This document shows, piece after piece, positions 61,801 to 64,000 of a stretch of 64,000 nt of DNA. The notes beneath the pieces were generated by a model that saw nothing but the letters and a program-made list of their open reading frames with translations, searched no databases and had not been told where the DNA came from. The DNA is from Symsagittifera roscoffensis (taxonomy: Eukaryota; Xenacoelomorpha; Acoela; Convolutidae). A program made the translations under genes and the position numbers. Every line of letters begins with the position of its first letter. Positions within the stretch are counted from its first letter, which is position 1. The DNA lies in the NCBI RefSeq assembly GCF_963678635.1, contig NC_087066.1, positions 18,103,275-18,167,274 of the forward strand, written 5' to 3'.

Positions 61801-62746
61801 TCATTTGTCGACCAGGGTAAAAAATATTCCACAAAATGGTATTTTTTTCGATCATTCACAATTTTATTTCATGTAGATAATTCTATCTATGACTAGTTCT
61901 ATGCTTATATTTTAATAAACATTAGACTGCATAGTTGAAATTTAGGACTAACGTCAATTAAGATAATTAGCAAACCGGTAAGATAGAGTTGGAAAAGTTT
62001 GTGGTAGACAACTGCCACTTCCTTCGCGTGCTTCATTGTTGCATTTTTCGGTCCATTAAAATCAGCAAGACGTCGTAGAACACACCTTCCGAAATCTGTC
62101 CGCTGGCAAATTAGCCGAAGCATTCTCCAAATTACGCTGAACAGAAGGTCCAGGTTCGAAACTGGCACCGGGCAGCCAATCAAGGTTAAGGACCGTTTCA
62201 GAGTTGCGGATCCCGACGCGTAGTCTCTCTGAAACGAAAAAAAAAACATCACTTAATTCTGACATAAAATCGTAGTCAATAATTTTTAAAACTATCAAAA
62301 AAATGAATGTCTCAAGCTCTTACCTGTGATAGTAAAACATCGGCTTCTGCAACCAGAGTCTTAAACGTCTGATATTCATCACTTTTCGAATGCAAACATG
62401 GCTCTCCGAATATGAAAACCTTCCCCACTATAACCATCACTACAATCGCATTCATAATCCACACTACAACTCCTTGCGACATGAGACCGTAAAAATCATC
62501 GTCGATATTCCCGTGCCACGAGGAGTTCTCGGGCTGCGGTTCGTCAACACTCTGAAGTACTCGGTTTCCGTTGTGCTCGGAAACAACATCCGAGTAGAGC
62601 ACGACTGACGGCGAATCCGGCGATGCTGAGTCGAATACTCCGGACCGGGATACCATGACTCCGACTGGGTTGAAGAAGAAGACACACATCATAATCATGC
62701 AAAGAGTCACTTTAGATCTGTCCGTCAAACCGACCGTTATAGTTCT
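55890..62746 (-). CDS. SREBF: Sterol regulatory element-binding protein, C-terminal 726 residues (5' part off window)
   Basis: SREBPs are ER membrane transcription factors. SCAP escorts them to the Golgi, where S1P and then S2P release the N-terminal bHLH-Zip activator of lipid-synthesis genes. Nine exons (62324-62746, 61976-62228, 61581-61747, 58104-58429, 57702-57833, 57248-57484, 56721-56904, 56391-56567, 55890-56171) join in one frame to TGA at 55890. The first holds the membrane hairpin. The rest is the SCAP-binding regulatory domain, with landmarks matching human SREBP: AVVYHKLFQLYL (human LVYHKLHQLH), LDWLLSPSGNDFF (human QWLCHPVGHRFF), FWWASIVNAVQAQQWF, IVAMCDKASALLAEAVKE (human TICEKASGYLQDSL) and HPAKEKCYFYETVSHMM (human RPAMRRVFLHEATARLM). 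Exon 57702-57833 (Ser/Asn-rich) is the least conserved. The bHLH-Zip exons lie beyond 64000. Invertebrates usually have one SREBP, so I use SREBF without a number. Confidence 0.93.
58516..58791 (-). CDS. Hypothetical 91-aa ORF in SREBF intron
   Basis: ATG at 58789-58791 to TAA at 58516. The N-terminus is hydrophobic (MSLVYFYTYRCLNLLCAMIH) and could be a signal or anchor. It is followed by an acidic Gly/Glu/Ser-rich stretch (ESHLSEGEGYSAGEGK) and FPSHLRDFICEI. Base composition is less AT-rich than the surrounding intron. I recognise no family. It could be a skipped SREBF exon, a tiny nested gene, or chance. It lies only 87 nt upstream of the next SREBF exon, on the same strand. Confidence 0.25.
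   Translation of the reverse strand: MSLVYFYTYRCLNLLCAMIHAIYSTTEPSLLRQGETGSSSFIAPFRLEEDVESHLSEGEGYSAGEGKSIFSPDGILRALFPSHLRDFICEI
61038..61375 (-). mobile_element. tRNA-derived SINE, family A
   Basis: Best preserved copy. The plus strand opens acacagaggcgaaacttcg, then agcaactctataaagtgc. Minus-strand 61219 down to 61151 gives a tRNA-like head with GTGACTAAGTGGTTAATGTG (box A) and GCAGGTTCGAATCG (box B). The 3' part is aataagtgaac and gttaggttagaaaaaa. Confidence 0.82.
62324..62746 (-). CDS. SREBF: SREBF membrane-hairpin exon with S1P/S2P signals
   Basis: A 141-codon exon. Fragment residues 9-12 are DRSK, directly before TM1 (VTLCMIMMCVFFFNPVGVMV, 13-32). This reproduces the family DRSR..LC arrangement where site-2 protease cuts inside TM1. 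Residues 33-91 form the luminal loop, which contains GNRVLQS (60-66; 62549-62566 for NRVLQS) at the position of the vertebrate RSVL/RNVL site-1 protease sequence. Residues 92-113 (VVVWIMNAIVVMVIVGKVFI) are TM2, followed by the conserved FGEP. The loop also has one N-glycosylation sequon (NSS, 74-76). Confidence 0.92.
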
Positions 62747-62982
62747 CTAAAATACACCATCAAAAATACAAAAATAAAATTTTTAAACAGGGGAAGCATC
62801 AAAGGAAAAGAAAAATTGAAAAAAAACTTCTTAAAATCATTTTCGTCAAAATTTTTTTAAATTAAAATCGCAAAAAAGCCGAAAATATCTGGAAAAGTAC
62901 CCGCACCATTAGGAACTTTGCCAGGAGCTTTCGGAATGCTGGAAAAAGCCAAACTTTCAAAAAGAGACTTGCAGAGGCATCT

Positions 62983-63260
62983 AAGCCGGCAAAAATAAAC
63001 AGACAGGCAAAAATCTAGAATAGCCGAAAATTTTCAATTTGCAAAAAAACCAGGTCTCGACTGGAATCGAAATCCCAGTCTTTGTCGTCTCAGGCATACA
63101 CATTAGAGCAACTTGGACGAAATGAACATTCAAAAAAAATCCGCCTATAGGAATTAAACCGACAAAAATAAACAGACGTACTAAATTCCGAAAAATCACA
63201 AAAAAAAAACAGGTCCCGACCGGATTTAAACCACCAACCTTTGTCTCAGGTATGTTGCCT
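62983..63260 (-). mobile_element. SINE family C, two tandem units
   Basis: Each unit has agccggcaaaaataaaca / aaccgacaaaaataaacaga, then an A-rich stretch, then ccaggtctcgactggaatcg / acaggtcccgaccggattta, followed by tctcaggcat / tctcaggtat. On the minus strand the ggt..cgag.cctg portion resembles a tRNA T-arm. About 140 nt beyond lies a tail with cccttgcttattgaaagggt. Confidence 0.6.
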
Positions 63261-63539
63261 CTACGCAAGATGTTCGATTATAAGTTGATTTTATAACGAA
63301 GCAAGTACATGAATGAGAGCGGGATACAGGAGATAAGGCCTGTGAACAAAAGTTTTCACGGGAAAAACGTTTGTACCCGATTCAAAACCCTTGCTTATTG
63401 AAAGGGTAAAAGCATTAGTCGAAAAAAGGAAAGTTTATAATTATAATTAAGATTTTATAAACTACAGGAATACATCGAACAGACACTAGTTTCTACGACA
63501 AAAGTTGCTGACCGTACAAGAAAATTCCAATGTGGCAAC

Positions 63540-63840
63540 TAAGCCGGCAAAACAAGCAAACAAACACAAGTCCGACAATTCAATTTTTCACGGAAACTTT
63601 GAATAGTTTCATACATACTGAAAAAACAAGGTCCTGCCGGGACTCGAAGCCTAGCCCTTAGTGGGCAAAGACCACCACGTTACCTCCAGGCCGAAAGGGA
63701 ACGAGCCTAGAAGTTGTAAAGGTTCAACAATAAAGTAAGTAGAAAAAGTAAAGCAAGTACGATTTGAAAAAAAAGTTGTTAACGGGAAAAAAAGTCTAGT
63801 TCCCGATAACAAAATACTTGGTCTCGCGCAGGTGTAAAAA
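63540..63840 (-). mobile_element. SINE family C, full unit
   Basis: Starts aagccggcaaaacaagca. The minus strand of 63631-63700 reads as a tRNA-like head: GGCCTGGAGGTAACGTGGTG (box A), then GCTTCGAGTCCC (box B), then ggcaggacc. The tail (gttaacggg..gttcccgata..ggtctcgcgcaggtgtaa) parallels the hairpin tails at 41390-41460 and 63340-63410. Confidence 0.7.
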
Positions 63841-64000
63841 CATCCCGAAAAAGGATGCCCCGATTAGAAATTGATAGAAATCAAAACTGTGCACGAGATT
63901 TCAAACTTACTGAGCATGCCATAGTGTTCTGGCGCTAAAATGTATATTTCTGCATTATGAGAAATATTAATTAAAACAAATTGAAAATGTACGAAAGTTT

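Larger units (their letters stand above)
62747..64000. other. SREBF intron with three tRNA-like SINE units
   Basis: Upstream intron running off the window. Three diverged SINE C units lie at about 62983-63130, 63150-63260 and 63540-63720. No SREBF exon was found here. Confidence 0.55.

Noticed and set aside
1-64000. CRISPR arrays, bacterial operons, prophage
   Set aside because: No regularly spaced repeats with unique spacers and no prokaryotic gene organisation. The genes are spliced animal genes.

Overview
The window comes from an animal nuclear genome, most likely an invertebrate bilaterian. It is AT-rich, has multi-exon genes with GT-AG introns of 0.1-5 kb, and carries many degenerate transposons and tRNA-derived SINEs. 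No species can be named from the sequence. No bacterial operons, rRNA, CRISPR array or intact tRNA gene is visible. Exon models were built by hand from splice signals and reading-frame continuity. For each multi-exon gene the exon lengths add up to one uninterrupted frame.

The left 70% (642-45649, minus strand) is one large gene, UNC79. It encodes a scaffold subunit of the NALCN sodium-leak channel complex. I resolve 30 coding exons, 8391 nt including the stop, for a protein of 2796 aa that is near vertebrate length. The introns hold most of the repeats: a hAT-type MITE with a perfect 8-bp target duplication, several inverted-repeat elements, a self-nested inverted repeat at 1.98-2.91 kb, two related degenerate tandem arrays, and an antisense non-LTR retrotransposon at 35.3-37.9 kb. 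One intron (5551-8323) contains a complete five-exon gene on the opposite strand. It encodes a secreted 300-aa protein with a PAN-like segment followed by a fibrinogen-related domain.

Upstream of UNC79 on the same strand are PDCD10/CCM3 (46319-48395, five exons, 266 aa) and BBIP1 (48625-48849, one coding exon, 74 aa), the small BBSome assembly subunit. UNC79, PDCD10 and BBIP1 each have an acceptor-like pyrimidine-AG site just before the start codon. The BBIP1-PDCD10 gap is only about 230 bp. This raises the possibility of spliced-leader trans-splicing or polycistronic transcription.

From 48.9 to 55.9 kb there are only repeats: a 579-bp tandem duplication, a decayed LINE and a SINE. From 55890 to 62746 (minus) lie the C-terminal nine exons of an SREBP/SREBF gene, including the two-helix membrane hairpin with its S1P/S2P-type cleavage signals and the SCAP-binding regulatory domain. 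Its bHLH-Zip half must lie beyond the right edge. The last 1.25 kb is an SREBF intron carrying three tRNA-like SINE units.
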